64,000 bases of DNA from Cyclospora cayetanensis (GCF_002999335.1 NW_020312072.1:49631-113630); one strand, 5' to 3'; positions 1 to 13,019 are shown, counted from the first letter of the stretch. Numbers and translations: made by a program. The notes: generated by a model from the sequence alone, not told the origin.

Positions 1-1114
1 CATGAATCACATCCTTCACTAGGTGTTTCTTGAAACTGGAAAAGCGTTGCCAGAATTCCTGCTCATGATGGCAGCACATACTCGCGGATGTCATGCAGAG
101 CACTAGCGATCTATACATGTGCAGGAACTGTGCTCGTTGCGTTTAATAACACCTGCGCATGCTTCATAATACTTGCACATCCAGGCACAAAGAACTGTTC
201 TGCGACAGAGGACCAGCACTCCTGTAGTGAGCCCTTCAGTATCCAACAATTTCTGTGGAAGGCTACAGGAAAAGGGCACGGATGACGCTTCATAACGCTT
301 CAGCTTCGTGGGTTAAACAGCTAATTCTCGAGTGGAAAACTACCTCAGTGAGGAAGAACACTAAGATGCTGAACCTAAGGTTCATTTAGACAACAGCTTA
401 TACGCGACTTCAAGGGATTCTGCAGATAAAACAGGAATACTTTCAAGAAGGCGGATGCCTTTTGCATGCAATAGCGCTCAGGGGGGCTTGCGGGGCTTTG
501 GGACAGCCAACAAGACTAATTTTATGATAGAAAACGGGGCACTTGCTTTACCTCATATTTTCTGTACTCAGGACCAAGTGGTATATATATCCTGAAAACC
601 GCGAATAGCGCTCGCATGCGTGGCCGGCGCGCATGTGCCCAATGCCTCGAAGTTTCGCGTGTCGGAACAATTTGCGCTCTCAGATGCCTCTGGAGCTTGC
701 CTGATTTGTCATTTTTGCTTCGTTGAGCTTGGTAAGTGGCGTTTTACTCGGAGAAGAAATGTATTGGCAGCGAGAGCTTGGAAGAACAGTGACTTCTATT
801 GCGTGATCGTGGTCGCAACACTGCTGTAGTCTTCGGCCCCAAAGTACGCGTCCTCGACCGTGTTACACTTACAAGCATTGCTACGAGTATCTAGAGGGCA
901 AGGAAGAGAGGAAGGCACTATAGTTTCACGCAAGTCCACCAAGGGCGTGTGGGGAAACACCCCAGGATCGAGAGGAGATTTTGACATGGGTTCTTTTCGT
1001 TATGTGTCTCAGGGTGCTCCGTCCGTGTGATCTCGTCCTCACCTTGAAATTCTTCGCCGCCACTTCATATCCTTTATTTGCCTTCTTGGTTCTGCCTGCC
1101 TGCCCCATCTACAG
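1..1114. other. No gene recognised; 5' flank of MRT4
   Basis: Only short, overlapping reading frames without family resemblance are present on either strand. The last few hundred bases must hold the promoter and 5' leader of the MRT4 gene that starts at 1115; no specific promoter element could be assigned. Confidence 0.5.
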
Positions 1115-2775
1115 ATGGCGCCATCAAAGAGGGCGAAGGTGGTTTCGCTTACCAAAACAAAAAAGCAAAAGACGGGAAATAGGAGCAGCGCCTCTCAGGC
1201 GAAGAATCTGCTCATTGATGGTGTCAGACAGATGGCGGAGGAGGAAGGAATGCACATCTACGTCATCGAAGTTCACAACCAGAAAAACTCCCTCTTTAAG
1301 CTTGCACGGGATGCTCTAAAACCTGGAAAGTACGTTGGCCTGATCTTCCCACATGTAATTTCCTGTCTCTCGCCTTGCAGGCGAGCTACGTATTTGTTGC
1401 TACGCTATCCACATTTATTGTTCCTTGGCTCGTATCGGGGGGCGGAGGCGGTGGGGGTGTGAGTGGGTGGCTAAGCCGCAATCGTCGAGGGTTCGTGTTT
1501 TCTTCCAGGGAAGGGAGGAGACAACGCAGTTTTTTGCAAGTATTTCAAAGGGTAGAAGCATGGCGCATGCCTCTTGTGGACCTATAATGTGCGGCGGTAG
1601 TGCTACTGACGAATGCGAAAGTGTACCACTATGTGTATGTATTTGTGATTGCCTCTGTGTGGGCGCCTTGTGTTTCGGAGTGTGCCTATCGAGGTTTTAG
1701 CCTTTCTCCTCTTTGCAGTAGGTATACGCCTGATCTGTGAGTACTCAAATTAAGCAAGGATGCCCTGTTTGCTTTGACTTCCTGCCTGCTGCTTGCATCT
1801 CAGGCTGTTTTTTGGAAAGAACAAAGTGCTGCAGGTGGCTTTAGGGTCGCAACCCTCCACCGAGTGTCTCGACAACGTATATAAGTTATCAAAAATGCTC
1901 AAGGGAGAAAGAGGCATTCTAATAACGAAGCACGATCTCCCGGAAGTGAAGAAACTGCTGGCCCAAGTAACAGCAGACGAATACGCCAAGGCCGGCTTTT
2001 TAGCCACAAAGACTATTATGCTCGAGGTGTGTTTTGGCTGTTTGTAGCAGACCTAAGAGGCTGTGTCATGGAAGACACCCGGAAACATTTTTTTTGAAGC
2101 TTTTAATGCTGCCCTTACCACGTTGATCCGTGTTCCTGCTAAGAGCACGATGCATTGTGTTCGCGGTTCAACGCCAAAAGGCATGCGATATGCATTACTT
2201 GTCCCCACTTGGGATTTTTCATGTCCATTGGCACGTTGCAGCCAGGGTTCGATGCCCTCGAGAGGTTTCCTCATTCGATGGAGCCACGACTTCGCTCTTT
2301 GGGCCTCCCCACCCAGTTGCAGGTATCGGGGCACAATAAGTCTGCATCTCCAGAGCCTCACTACCGTGTTTAGGATGACTGTAGCCTACAAAGAAACCGC
2401 CGTACTAGTATAAGATAATTATTTTGTGTGCGGTTATCGCTGTTGTATCGTTGCTATGATCGGTGGTGAAGGCGGTGCTGTGTGCAGAACGGAAAGATTA
2501 ATCTCCTCGGCAAGCACACGGTCTGCACCGAAGGTTCTGCCCTCAGCGTCGAACAGGCGCAGATTCTGGTGAAGACCTACCTTTACGAGGGTTCAGGGTC
2601 GAGAATTTAGGGTTGGGTTCCCAGATTTGATGGCACTGTTGGGAAAGGCACTGAAGACGGCTCTCTCTGTGGTGCATGCTTTTTTTTGATGCAGAAACAC
2701 CTGGATGTGAAGATGGCAAGGTTCTCGCTGTCTGTTGTGGGTCACTGGCACAACGGAATGGTAGAGGCGTTGTGA
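1115..2775 (+). CDS. MRT4: mRNA turnover protein 4 homologue (MRT4), 60S ribosome assembly factor, 5 exons
   Basis: MRT4 is a nucleolar paralogue of ribosomal protein P0. It holds the P0 site on 25S/28S rRNA during early 60S assembly and is later exchanged for P0. Proposed exons are 1115-1329, 1804-2026, 2242-2322, 2488-2568 and 2695-2775, all GT-AG and in phase, giving 226 residues, close to the usual 220-240. Exon 1 starts MAPSKRAKVVSLTKTKK, the basic N-terminus typical of the family. Exon 2 carries FFGKNKV and exon 3 carries ERFPHSMEPRLRSLGLPT, both hallmarks of MRT4. Exon 4 (KINLLGKHTVCTEGSALS) and exon 5 (KHLDVKMARFSL) correspond to the conserved C-terminal P0-like part. The first two exons join as PGK-LFFGKNKV, matching the family without a gap. 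The extreme C-terminus after exon 5 is less conserved, so the stop is slightly less certain than the rest. Confidence 0.93.
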
Positions 2776-3975
2776 AGGATGAATCACTGCCTGGACCTGA
2801 GGGATACTTATGCCGTGGCAAAAGCTACGGCCAACTCTCTTGACAACTGTTCGATTTTTTCTTAGATGCAGAGAGCATAGATTATAGGGTCTAGTGAAAA
2901 ACCAGGACTTCTAGCTGTTTTTCGATGATGATTCAGTTTTAGCACGCAGTCTTTAGGGTAATTCCCACATATGAACGCAAAAAAGATACGGCTTACAGAA
3001 CACGCATTGTACTGCACACTCCGCAGGGAGCCGCGTGGTATCAGAGCACAAGCGTAGTACGAAACTGTTGGCTTTTATGAACGATACTCTAAATGAAGGA
3101 GTGTTTGAGACACATGCCTCTGGGCCTCAAGAACTGGAGCCGCAAATAATCACCTCATTGAATCCCCCTCTCTGTCTCATAATGCCCCCTTACTCCGGGT
3201 ACTCTAGTAGGCCCTCTTCTCATTTGCATATAGGTAAAGCTACAGCCACCCCTTTTATACACAGGCTAGCAGACACGGGCGCCGCAAATAAGAAAACGGA
3301 GCAACAAACGCCGCACGTACATCACATACACAGAGGCGCACAACGTGCGAGATCTTCACACTTAGACGTTTGTGTATAATCTCGATACATACAGATGTCT
3401 TCGGCATTTGTCTACTAGAAGAGGGTAGTAAATATACACTACATAAATATACGCCCCAAAATAAGTACCCTAATAGACCAACACGAAGCTAGCGTATACA
3501 ACGGAGGCAGAGCAGGATTTTCATATTCACAACTCCCTGTAGATGTGCATATAGAAATATGCATGTTCATCATCACGCTCTGTCCCTCTTGGGTCGGTTT
3601 CTCGCATTCTGCTGCACCAGGAATTGTACGATTTCCTCTCGATCTCTTCCATCGCGGATCCGGCGCCGAGCTGTTGCCTCCTGCAACAAGGAGATTCCGT
3701 CGGCATCTAGTACCTGGCAGACACCACTCAACGGAAGGACAATCCTTCTTTCGCGGGTAGAATGGACTGAAGGTCACGGTTACTATTGTACATAATACAC
3801 AGGTGTGCCTCTATGAATATGTGGGAACAAAGCCCCATCATCACCCATAATGCCTATTTAGAAGTAATAAAACACGACGCCTAGCTTTTCACCCATTCCA
3901 GAGCTCTGGACAGGGAAAAAGATGAGGGAGGTGAGCCTAAGCAAGGCGCTTTGGTAGAACAGGGGACGGGCTATC
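2776..3975. other. Intergenic region between MRT4 and the ankyrin gene
   Basis: Convergent intergenic DNA. A 114-codon + frame (3035-3379) and a 112-codon - frame (3439-3777) are present, but neither resembles a known family and neither has convincing splice partners. Nothing else was recognised. Confidence 0.4.
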
Positions 3976-5782
3976 CTAAAATCGTACAGTGAGGTCTGCT
4001 CCCATCGCAGCGAGTGCTCTCAGGAGCATCGCGTGGCCATTTGACGCGGCGTGAAATGCCGCAGTCCTACGGAATCTGTCGGGGGCATCCAGTGGGACGC
4101 CCAACTCTAACAGCTGCAGCACCGCGGAAGTTCGACCGCAGCAAGCCGCCAAGTGTATAGGTTCGTTGTAGTTTGCACAGTCTGCATGTATGCGGACAAG
4201 ACAGGCAAAACAAAGGAATTCAGTGCTCCATAATGGCCTTGAAATCAACTTATAACATCGAACACGGTATTAGGTGGTACTGAACCAGAAAGCAACCCAG
4301 TGGAGGTCACGAACACCACCTTAGGGAGTACGCATGCACAGCCACGCCCATTGCCGGGCATGATGAAACAAACCGACTAGTTCAATGCAGTGCCAACAAG
4401 AACCATGAATGCCATAAGAAATGAACGCATGAATATTGCTCAAGCCAGCAAAGCCTACGGAGTTTCAGGTAGTACATGAACAGTTCGCGAAAAGCAAAAA
4501 TACAGTCATGGGTCGGCACCATAAGTTCAAAAAGTTCAAACATTCTACTACTGTATACATCGCCATGAAGAGAATGCTTGCTTCAAGACTCAAAGCTTCA
4601 TGACGCATTCGCTTCTCTCATGAGGTGCGTTTCAAAAAAAGTATCCGTGTGGTTTCAGGTACAATGCACAGGATTGCCGACTACGTTTAACGCGCATTAG
4701 TCCAATGCCAGAAATAAACTGAAGCACTAGCATCTATATCCTCAGGGATCATAGGTACCTAGTGCTCCTCTGGGGGAGAGTCCGTGAGTAGCTGCAAGGC
4801 GCTGGATGATGGCCCTGGAGCCGCCCATTGCGGCTGCATGCATTAAGGAACCTCGACCTTGTTGCAGCAGCAACATGTCTGCAGCTGCAATGCTGCAGCA
4901 TCGTTCCAGGAGCAGGAAGCAGCGCAGCTTCCCCTGGCAGCAGCAGGAGAACAGAGCATGAGATGCGGCGTGCATGTCCATGGCTTCAGTCGCCATGCGA
5001 CATGTTGCACCAGGAGTTGCGTTTGTTCTTCTGCTTTCGCTGCTGGTCGCAGAGCTAGTGCTGCTGGTGTCGTTACTGCTGCTGCACGAAAACACTCCAC
5101 CTTCAATAGGAAGGCCGCAAAGGCATTCTACAGGAATCTGCTGCTCACGCTGCTGATGAGGCAGCAGCAGCTGATCCAGGAGCTGCTGCTGGACAGCAGC
5201 GCGTGGCGCAGTGGCTGGGGAGCGATTGTGTTGTTGCTCTTCTGACTGGCTGTCCTGCTGAAGTTGCATTGGCTGCAAGACTAGCAATTGTAACAATTGG
5301 AAGGTTTCCTTATCGTCGTGCTCGGCTCTGACAGCGTGACGCAACAAAAGATTGTGAGCTTCATGCTGATGCAGGTACATCAAGTCCTTCGGGTCTGCTG
5401 CAGCAAGGGCTTGGGCCGGGTGTGGGCTAAATATGCATTCCAGCAAGCGCGGAGCGCCCTCTGCAGCAGCTGCGGCAGCTGCTGCTGTTTCTGGAGAAGA
5501 GGGGGCCCCCTGTTCTTCGTCATAGGGGCTTATAACTCCCGCAGCAACAGCAACCATAAGTGGCAGCAAGCCATCTGGGAAGGTCTCTTGGGCTTCCGAG
5601 GAAGGGGCGTCCTCGTTGACGGACAAGGTCGGGGGAATTTTCACGGGCTCAGACGGTCCTTCTAGCTCAATACTAGGCCCAGAGTCAGATTGTACGGTTG
5701 TGCTGGCCAGGTCTCCCCCACAAGGTGAAACTGGTTCTCTGATGACGGCAGCGGCCGCCTCCTCCATTGCAAATGACTGCAA
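3976..5782 (-). CDS. Ankyrin-repeat protein with long Gln/Ala/Ser-rich N-terminus, 2 exons
   Basis: Exon 1 is 4759-5782 and exon 2 is 3976-4181. The intron 4182-4758 has a GTACCT donor and a TGCAG acceptor, both in phase 1, giving 409 residues. The N-terminal ~240 residues are low complexity (Glu/Pro, poly-Ala, poly-Gln, Ser/Thr). Ankyrin-like units follow: LMHAAAMGGSRAIIQRLAAT before the splice, then YNEPIHLAACCGRTSAVLQL and TAAFHAASNGHAMLLRAL after it. Each shows the helix-turn-helix xLHxAAxxGxxxxVxxLL pattern of the fold. Ankyrin repeats mediate protein-protein contacts; no catalytic domain is visible, so the partner and pathway are unknown. The join is supported because it restores an ankyrin unit across the intron. 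The start could be the Met at 5782 or the one five codons on. Further 3' exons cannot be excluded. Confidence 0.72.
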
Positions 5783-8700
5783 TAGGGGCTCTCAGTGGTT
5801 TGGGATAGCAGTTATTCAGGTTGAAGAAATCCTTAAACACACCTTCTCGTCACTAGCCTTCTGGGTCGTCCTGGCAACAAGCTGCTTCTTGGACGCAAAG
5901 CCGAAAACAGCCCCAAACCCGAAAGCCTATGACCTAAACACTGACGGAATAACCTACGTTCACCGCGAGGATCCACATGAGTTATCGGAAATAACCATGA
6001 TCAAAAGAATCAGCAGTAACAAAGAAAGATGCAACAGCAGGGAAAAGACACGTGCAGTAACTTGAGGCCCCCGAAGGCCGCTGCTATCTATCAGTCCAGT
6101 GAATCCCGAACGGCTGGGCCCTTTCTTGAAAGCCTCGACTCTCAACTCTATATCTTTGACCCCATGTTGCAATTTCTAAACCACAATACTGAGCCCTAAT
6201 ACGTGCACCGCAATTTGGAGTGCTATTACAGCAAACTATAAACGTAGTATCTTGCCGCTAGCACGGCAGTCGTAGTTGAGCAACAATATTGCTCAACTAC
6301 GACTTCTTTTCGGCGGCTCACCCAGCAAGCTGACTTCCTGTTTGGCTTTCTTTTAAAGGACCGCTTGAAGTTGGGCGCTCACCAAGAGTGGGTCTATCGC
6401 CGGTCAAAAGCTAACTTGGGCATTCTCCTAGTACCCTCGTTTAGTCAGTCAAAAATTCGCCGAGAATTGACCATTTGGTGTGGCTACTTGCGCACATATT
6501 CTGTGTTGCAAAGCAGAGTTAGTAGGCTCAGTACGAGCTGGCTGAAATATGCCTCTGGACCGCAGGCTGCTATTTCCAGCTGGGTGAGAGCGAATGCTTA
6601 ATGGGGGTGTTGAGAGGAAAAAGCGAAGGCCTATGCACTTTAGCAACACGCCGCTGTCTCCCCTCATGTCTAAACCTTGTTGACTGAGAACAGCAAGGAG
6701 AGGAGCGAGGAACAACTAGGCCACACTGGTTAGGGGTATAAGGATGTTTAAATGGTGTCCGAGAGTCTTTGCTGCCTCAGGTTCTAGGGTTAACAGTGAT
6801 GCCCTATTTACCAGGGCCGTGCGTGGAGTATTCGAGCCTTTTCTTGCCCTGATATTACTATGCTGGGGCAGACTTGTGTGCCAAGCTGGCAGTGTCGTGT
6901 CCACCAAGGTCTCGGTTTCTTTTATAGACTATCATTCATGCTCGCCAATCAGTCTTAAGTTATACTGTGTCTCATCCGTGTCTCGGTACTCTGGGAAACT
7001 AACGTCGGCACGGACTATTCCTTGAAGCCTCCACCCCTAGGCTCTACACTGAAACTTCCGTTATCTAATCTAGCCATTTCCTGCGAGATGGGCGCATTTC
7101 TGTTCAAGGAGTTGATGCCGTCCGTTTAGGCCGATATAGCCGATATCAGTACTATGCCTGCTCAATTTCAAGACCAGGTTAATACTGGCATATGCCCTCT
7201 TGTGGACCTGAAATCGCTACCAGAAAACGCTGGTAAGCTTGCTAAAAACCGTCACCTGCCGGCAAAATTCATCTAAAAAGATATCCCCTACGAGCGTCCG
7301 CAGCTAGACAAGCACAGCACACATATTTGGACCCCCATTAGAAGCCTATTTGAGCGGTGTGGTTCTTTCGCAACCAACTGAGAGACTCCCCTAGATAGTG
7401 ACATTTTGCGGCAGTAGCTGCAAGGGCTTGGCAATCTCCTATTTCACGGCGGCCTATTGATCTTTATAAAGCCAGCGAGGGCTCTGGGATGCTCAATACG
7501 CATAATGGCAGATCGCTGCTTGACGTGCGCCGACACTCAAGTTGCCCTGGAATACGCGACCAAGGGCCTCTGCTGAAGAGCTAACACTTGACGTATGGGC
7601 TCGAGAATATCCCTATACAGTTGTCGTTTGCTTAAGTGTCCTCTGTCAGCTGTTCTGCCCCTTCCACCAAAAAGTAGGTCTTACCCATAGGGGAAGGTTA
7701 CCGAAACGGCATGCAAGTTTCCTTCGGGTTATACAAAAACAGCTTCCAGATAAGGAATTTTGTCTGGCATGGGAACAATACTTACGCACTGCCTTTGACT
7801 TAGCATGCAACTAGACCCGCTGACACCGCAATGTCCATTCTTGCAATGGGTGCCTATTCTCAGGCTTGGCGTTTCCGACGTTTCGCCCTTTTGTAATTAA
7901 CATGGCACTCAGGAATAACTCAAGTAAAGCATTCCCAAGCAGCACCCCCATTCGCCTGTTATATTACACAGGTAGCTCTACTGGCTTTGTGAGAGAAAAG
8001 CATTCTTCCGCTTGCACTTGATAAAGCAAGTTGGGATATTCTATACAGGGAAAAGGTACATGCCAAGGAGCTTCAAAGTGTGCATGGCATGTCAGGCGCA
8101 GGTGTGCGAGCTAATCAAAGAGAGGCAGCAATGCAAAAGATTCACCAATGCTAATCGGCGCACAGCCACCAGTGGTAAATTCCGGTTAGCGCACTGGACA
8201 ATTGCGTTGCAGTTGCTGTATGTGAATGAACCCGCACAACGTCCTCCACATATCAATGCCCCAGACAGATTTAATAACTTCTGAAGGAGCTAGCAAAAGA
8301 GCATCAAAGCCTTCCGAGCGGAGCGTTCGTGCCGTCTGAAAGCTGTCCACAGATGCTGTTGACTCCAAGACTACGATTCATTCTGATGTCACTCATTGCC
8401 GTCGGTCTACAAGACAAGTTGAAAACCTGTGGTACATATTTGATATCAAGTAAAAATAGCGGTGAATGCAGAGCGACAGCAGAAAGGAGCTTCAGTCATA
8501 TCGTATGATCAATATGCATTTGTTTGGGCTCCTGAGTGTTCCCGTGGTGGTTTGTTGCCGTGAAGATGACTGTTTACAACGTCGAACCCCTTGGATCATC
8601 TGCGTTTGTGATAGTTGCTATGGGGCAAGGCTCTAGGAGCCGAAATTCTCCGAAGAAAGACCAAAGGTCAAACACTTTTGCTACTGACGATGGCATTGTA

Positions 8701-9616
8701 AGCTGTGCAGTGTAGCGGAAATGTCGCGAAGAAGGACCTCTTACATCATAGGACGACGTTGCGGCGGGTAGCCAGAATGCATCTTATTGAGTGCTGCCAT
8801 TGCCCAGTTTACTGGTCAAGGCTTACATTTATGTGTCTGGTTTGGCCTTGGAGCAGAAAGCAGGCCTTCACGTATGTGCGACAAAATGTAACTGCAGTTC
8901 ATGCCAGTGGGAGCTTTAAACGTCAAGAGTAGCGATGTCACAAGGACTGCTGGTCCACTATTCCACTACAGCATAGAAGATATGAGCGAATCCTTAAAGC
9001 GTAAAATGAATAAACTGCAAGAATAAGCTTGTTTGTCGGTTTGGCTCCCCAGCCGCTTAAGGGCAGCCACTGTGACTAGCAGTATGCATTTACTAATTCA
9101 GGAGCAGCAAATGGCAACTTCCATAGAACCTAAAACAGTTTTGGCACAAAAAGCAGTAGGAAAATGAGCCTAGAAAACGAATAGCTTCACTTTACTAAAT
9201 TTCCCACAGCGCGACTCTCCTCTCAATAGAAATACACTGAAGGTGGAGGTATCCGGGGCGCTCTAATAGCATGCAAAAGTTGTAGGATGCAGGCAAGATT
9301 GCTATTTTAATGTTGTATTCGTAGAGAGCAAGGTGTAGTCAGACCGGAGAGAACGGTGATTTGCGCGTTTCGCTGAGGAGAGTGTGTCTGTAGCAGCCCT
9401 CATTCCTACTTTCGCTAGCGAGTCAGCTTTTACGAACTATTCCGTATGTGTACTACTGCATTTTCGGGGTTTGCCTCTCTTCTGTAGAATTTTCCATACA
9501 CAGAAACCATGAATTTATTTAACGAAGGTGTCCTTATATGCCAAAGTCAAAGTACAGGATGTGCCACTTTGGTCCCCCTTCCACAATGCCGCACCTAGCT
9601 GAGTTATCGGAACGAG
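5783..9616. other. Gene-poor block, no intact gene recognised
   Basis: About 3.8 kb of AT-richer DNA with only short random-looking frames. A + frame through about 7090-7560 reads with about six stops in 160 codons, no better than chance. Apart from the hairpin at 6268-6304 nothing could be supported. Confidence 0.45.
6268..6304. repeat. Perfect 16-bp inverted repeat with 5-nt loop, followed by a T-rich run
   Basis: The arms 6268-6283 and 6289-6304 are exact reverse complements around the loop CAATA. On the + strand the second arm is followed directly by TCTTTT. The arm sequence is of balanced composition, so this is not a low-complexity artefact. It may be a structured RNA element, the centre of a small inverted-repeat transposon, or an RNA polymerase III-like stop; the sequence does not decide between these. 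Confidence 0.75.
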
Positions 9617-9910
9617 CTAGTTTGAAGGACAAACGCCAACAGGCTTTTGTTCTGATTCAAACACCCCAGTCATATCAGAAACTAGAAGTGCCATGTTTCC
9701 TGGTAACGGCGAAAAGTTGTTTTCAAAGGGGCTAAAGAGACACCGGCACTTGAAATGGTAAAAGGAATACAAAGAACGCAGGACCCTCTTTGTCTTCGCA
9801 CGAGCTAAAGTGCTACGTAGACGACAGATATGTTTTGGAAGCTTTGAGGCATAATTTATAACCCGGTTGAGCATCATTTATTGGGCGCTCATGTTAAAAA
9901 CTTAGTGTGG
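9617..9910 (-). mobile_element. Decayed retrotransposon RNase H-like fragment
   Basis: Read on the minus strand, RVINYASKLPKHI is followed by RLRSTLARAKTKRVLRSLYS. This follows the order of the Ty3/gypsy RNase H segment: VIAYASR, then YSTTERE, then an aliphatic helix. Upstream in the same frame is a short stretch resembling the GAVLSQ strand, interrupted by a stop. The catalytic acidic residues are not convincingly preserved, so the fragment is dead. The match is by eye only and could be chance; the neighbouring RT-like fragment at 12-13 kb on the same strand supports it. Confidence 0.38.
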
Positions 9911-12044
9911 TGCCCTAATTCTTCATTGTGTCGGATGTATCTAGTCATCTACGAAAAGTGATAGAAAAGGAAAGCTAACCAGAGACATACCGCTAGCTTG
10001 GCTGTTGTTCAAAGAGTGTAAGACATCTGAAGCATTCTTCTTCATCACTGTCCGTTGTCCGGCTCAGAGCGGGCACTGTGTGGACCTGCGATGCTCGACT
10101 TATCTACAGTGTTCAATTCATTTACTCGATTGATGGTATACGGCGCAGGCGAAAGGTACCTCATGAACAAATAGCCCCATCAATACCTAGAACACACAAT
10201 TCCACAATGTTGCACGTATCAGAGTTCACTGTAGGCAAGTTATCGCTCTTTTTTGGAGCTCTTTCGGTGGCGCTTCTAGGAAGAGTCCCGGGATACACAC
10301 ACCCCAAAACCCGGCATACATGTTAGTGCCGTCGTCCTGGTGTCCGCTCTGTAACCTGCCATGCTTTTATAAGAAAAAGCATGAACAAACTCTCTGGAAG
10401 GCCCCCAGTTACACAATACTCCTCTGCTAATCGTCGTGTGTTCTTATTGGCGCATTGAGACAGTCGTAGTGCCTCGTGGTGGACCAGGAAGCTGGAAGAG
10501 CAGCTTGCTAGCACTATTATGGCAGTCTACTTGATGTGTGGAAGTCTTTGTTTGTGTGAAGTGGCGATTATGCGCTTTTTTTCAACAGAGGCATCTACTG
10601 ATGGGCGGGCGATGTCGCACAAAACCGAGCGAACGAGTGAGTTTTTCCAAGCAGTTTGGAAAGTTGTTCTCTTCTAGCTGGTCCACGCATACAGACGTAC
10701 TATGGCACTGTATAATGATTGTCTCGTCGGTATGATCTCCTCTCCCGGCGAAGTCGGTCAAAGATCAAATACGCTATATGATCTATCGCTGCAGATAATG
10801 TCTGAGATGCGTTTCACCACATCGATAATCGCCCAATCACCACCTAACAGGATTTTCTAAGAAAAACTATTTTAAAATTCGGGCTATCTGACCTCTGAAA
10901 CACGGCCAACGTGTAAGCATATGCTATGCACACAGCGCAAAAGCAAAAAAGAAGCCTAGGGTTCCCTACCGTCTCCCACCTGTGAAGACTTTTAGTGCCT
11001 CAGCTGCCGCACTCCAAATGCTCTACCTGGAGTAAATAGCACATGAGACCAGCGATTAGGTGTTTATTGACTTCGAGTCTCGATTGCTTTCAGACCGCTT
11101 CCCCTCATTCACATTTTCCATTCCGCAGAGCAAAGCTACTAGTTTCTGTTGTACGTTCTGTAGTTTCTGACTGTTGCCTGGATTGTGCGGGTGCGACCCG
11201 CTTAGTCAACGCCCGGAGACATGTTATCCCCGCTCTAGTAATGCTATACTCACATAGGAACAGATTCTGTTGACCGTGGCATTCTGCAGCCTCCATCGAT
11301 TCCCCACGCATGCCCTATTGCCAGGATGCATGCGCTTTCTTGTTAAATCTCAAGTAAACCTACCATTCGACGCCAGCATTCGACAGTAAGAGAAGCCAAG
11401 GCTTGCTTGGATTGAATCCTTACCTGAAGCCAAACTCGCAGACAGCCTGGAAGCCTTACATAGCAATCTTCCTGAGTGCTTTCAAAGCTACAAAGCCACA
11501 GTCAATAGCATTGATATAATGCTGGTCATTTCCTGGCGTACGTCAGCTTATGGCCTTTGCCGGCGGGCGACTCCATTAGAGCTTCGAGGTTGGTGCAGGA
11601 CGATTTCCTGCCCCTTACACTACCGCCCCACAGTGTGAAATGAGATGCTGAACGTAAAAAGTTCCAGCAAAATTGACCTTTAATCTATGCCTCGGCGCAG
11701 ACTCAAGTGATTGCTTTCTGGATGCGATGTTCTCGGACATCGAAGCGGTCAAAATCACATGCGAAAGTGGAGTAACATATAGGCTCAGAACCGTGGCAAT
11801 AAAAAGGACCTCCACGGACACCAGGAAGTCACAAGTATTCAGAATTCGCCACTTTCAAGCATTGATTCGTGTGTATTCAAGGGTTTTTCCAAACTAGATA
11901 AAACAAGGAAGGCGACGGTATCTCCTTAGGAAAATAACAAAGAACCAAACAATTTCAGGCAGTGAATGGCCGTGTGCAAGTTTCTTGAAGGGTGTTGATT
12001 CGATGAGCGTCGGCCGAAGCATGCCATTGAGGCTACGTAACTCA
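9911..12044. other. Gene-poor block, nothing firmly recognised
   Basis: No reading frame above about 85 codons and no splice-linked set of exons resembling a known family was found. A + frame at 11673-11897 has a weak retropepsin-like pattern, treated under rejected items. Confidence 0.4.
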
Positions 12045-13019
12045 CTAATGACCACGTCCAATAAAGGGACAAGCCTTTCCGACCCAGAAACGGTACACTA
12101 GAAGCATAGCCTTGTTGAGGTACTGCAAGACCTTGCTAAGGGGTCTTTTCACAATTGTATAGAGTACATGCAGCCACTGAGGCTCCCGGAAATGTGCAAA
12201 CCAGGAGAAGAAAACTAGGCGGAAATGCAACTCGAGGTAGACAAAGTAGAAAACATTAAGGAGGTCCATGTGTGAGCGGAGACCTGCCCCGTAATCAAAG
12301 TGTCCTTCCTAAGCGTAACCTGCTGGAGTGATGGGCGGATGTGCAACTAAGGGAGTTCCAATGGAACTATTCGCGAGGGAAACATCATAATGGAAAGGCA
12401 GCTGTGTCCGTACCGTGAAGTCAAGCAGCGTTGCACTTTTGCAGAGATAAAAGCATGACGGAATATCCATCTATTTGAATATGTTATGCCTACATCTTCC
12501 ATACAATAAAAGTGAAACGAGACGTTCTTGTATAGTACATTCTTCTCCCTAAGTTGTGAGAACACTCTGGACGAGCCCCGGCAAAATCCTGCACTTCCAA
12601 ATAGCAAACGTTTGGGTTCGTCCATGCTCTTGACGTAGGATACATTTGAATCTTATGAATGAGCCACTATGGAAAATGCTTCGAGGAAAGGGTGGCATTC
12701 ACTGACTAACGCAGACACAATGCGGTGGGCATCACAAGGGAAAGCACTGAAACGAAGCTAATTCAACCTACTTTGTCCAATTTTATCTACTAGAGCATCC
12801 GTTTGCGTGACCTCTGTTGCATTTGGAGAAGAAAAGTGAGACCAACTTTGTGGACAAATGAGGAGCGGGCAAAGGAGGAAGCACACCGGAAGAGAACGTG
12901 ATACTCAGTGTATCAGCAAATGGAAATTCTATCCGTTTTACTTGTTCTGGATTGCATGGAAATTCAAAGGGGATCATGGTGTTTGGCGGTGTGATCCTTC
13001 TTTGTAAGCTTAGTAGCAC
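12045..13019 (-). mobile_element. Decayed Ty3/gypsy-type reverse transcriptase fragments
   Basis: Three minus-strand frames, in RT order from high to low coordinate, resemble successive parts of a gypsy-type RT. At 12783-13019, PPLPAPHLSTKLVSLFFSK recalls the PLPRIDDLLDKL..FSK segment. At 12347-12625 an FG...RVF segment precedes FYCMEDVGITYSNRW and then H and V spaced as in the YLDDILIYS..W..H...V palm motif. At 12045-12269 an LNVFYFVYLELHFRL..FAHF stretch recalls the SFLGLANYYRRFI..FA region after the palm. Frames shift between them and the catalytic YxDD is degraded to YCMED, so the copy is inactive. No LTRs were found. Identification rests on pattern matching, not on a search. Confidence 0.45.

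Noticed and set aside
7090..7560. A + frame with about six stops in 160 codons, considered as a decayed gene
   Set aside because: That stop density equals the random expectation and no family motif is present.
11673..11897. Retropepsin-like pattern (LGADSSDCFLDAMFSD) on the + strand
   Set aside because: The essential Asp-Ser/Thr-Gly is missing, the rest matches loosely, and the strand disagrees with the neighbouring RT-like fragments. Too weak to list.
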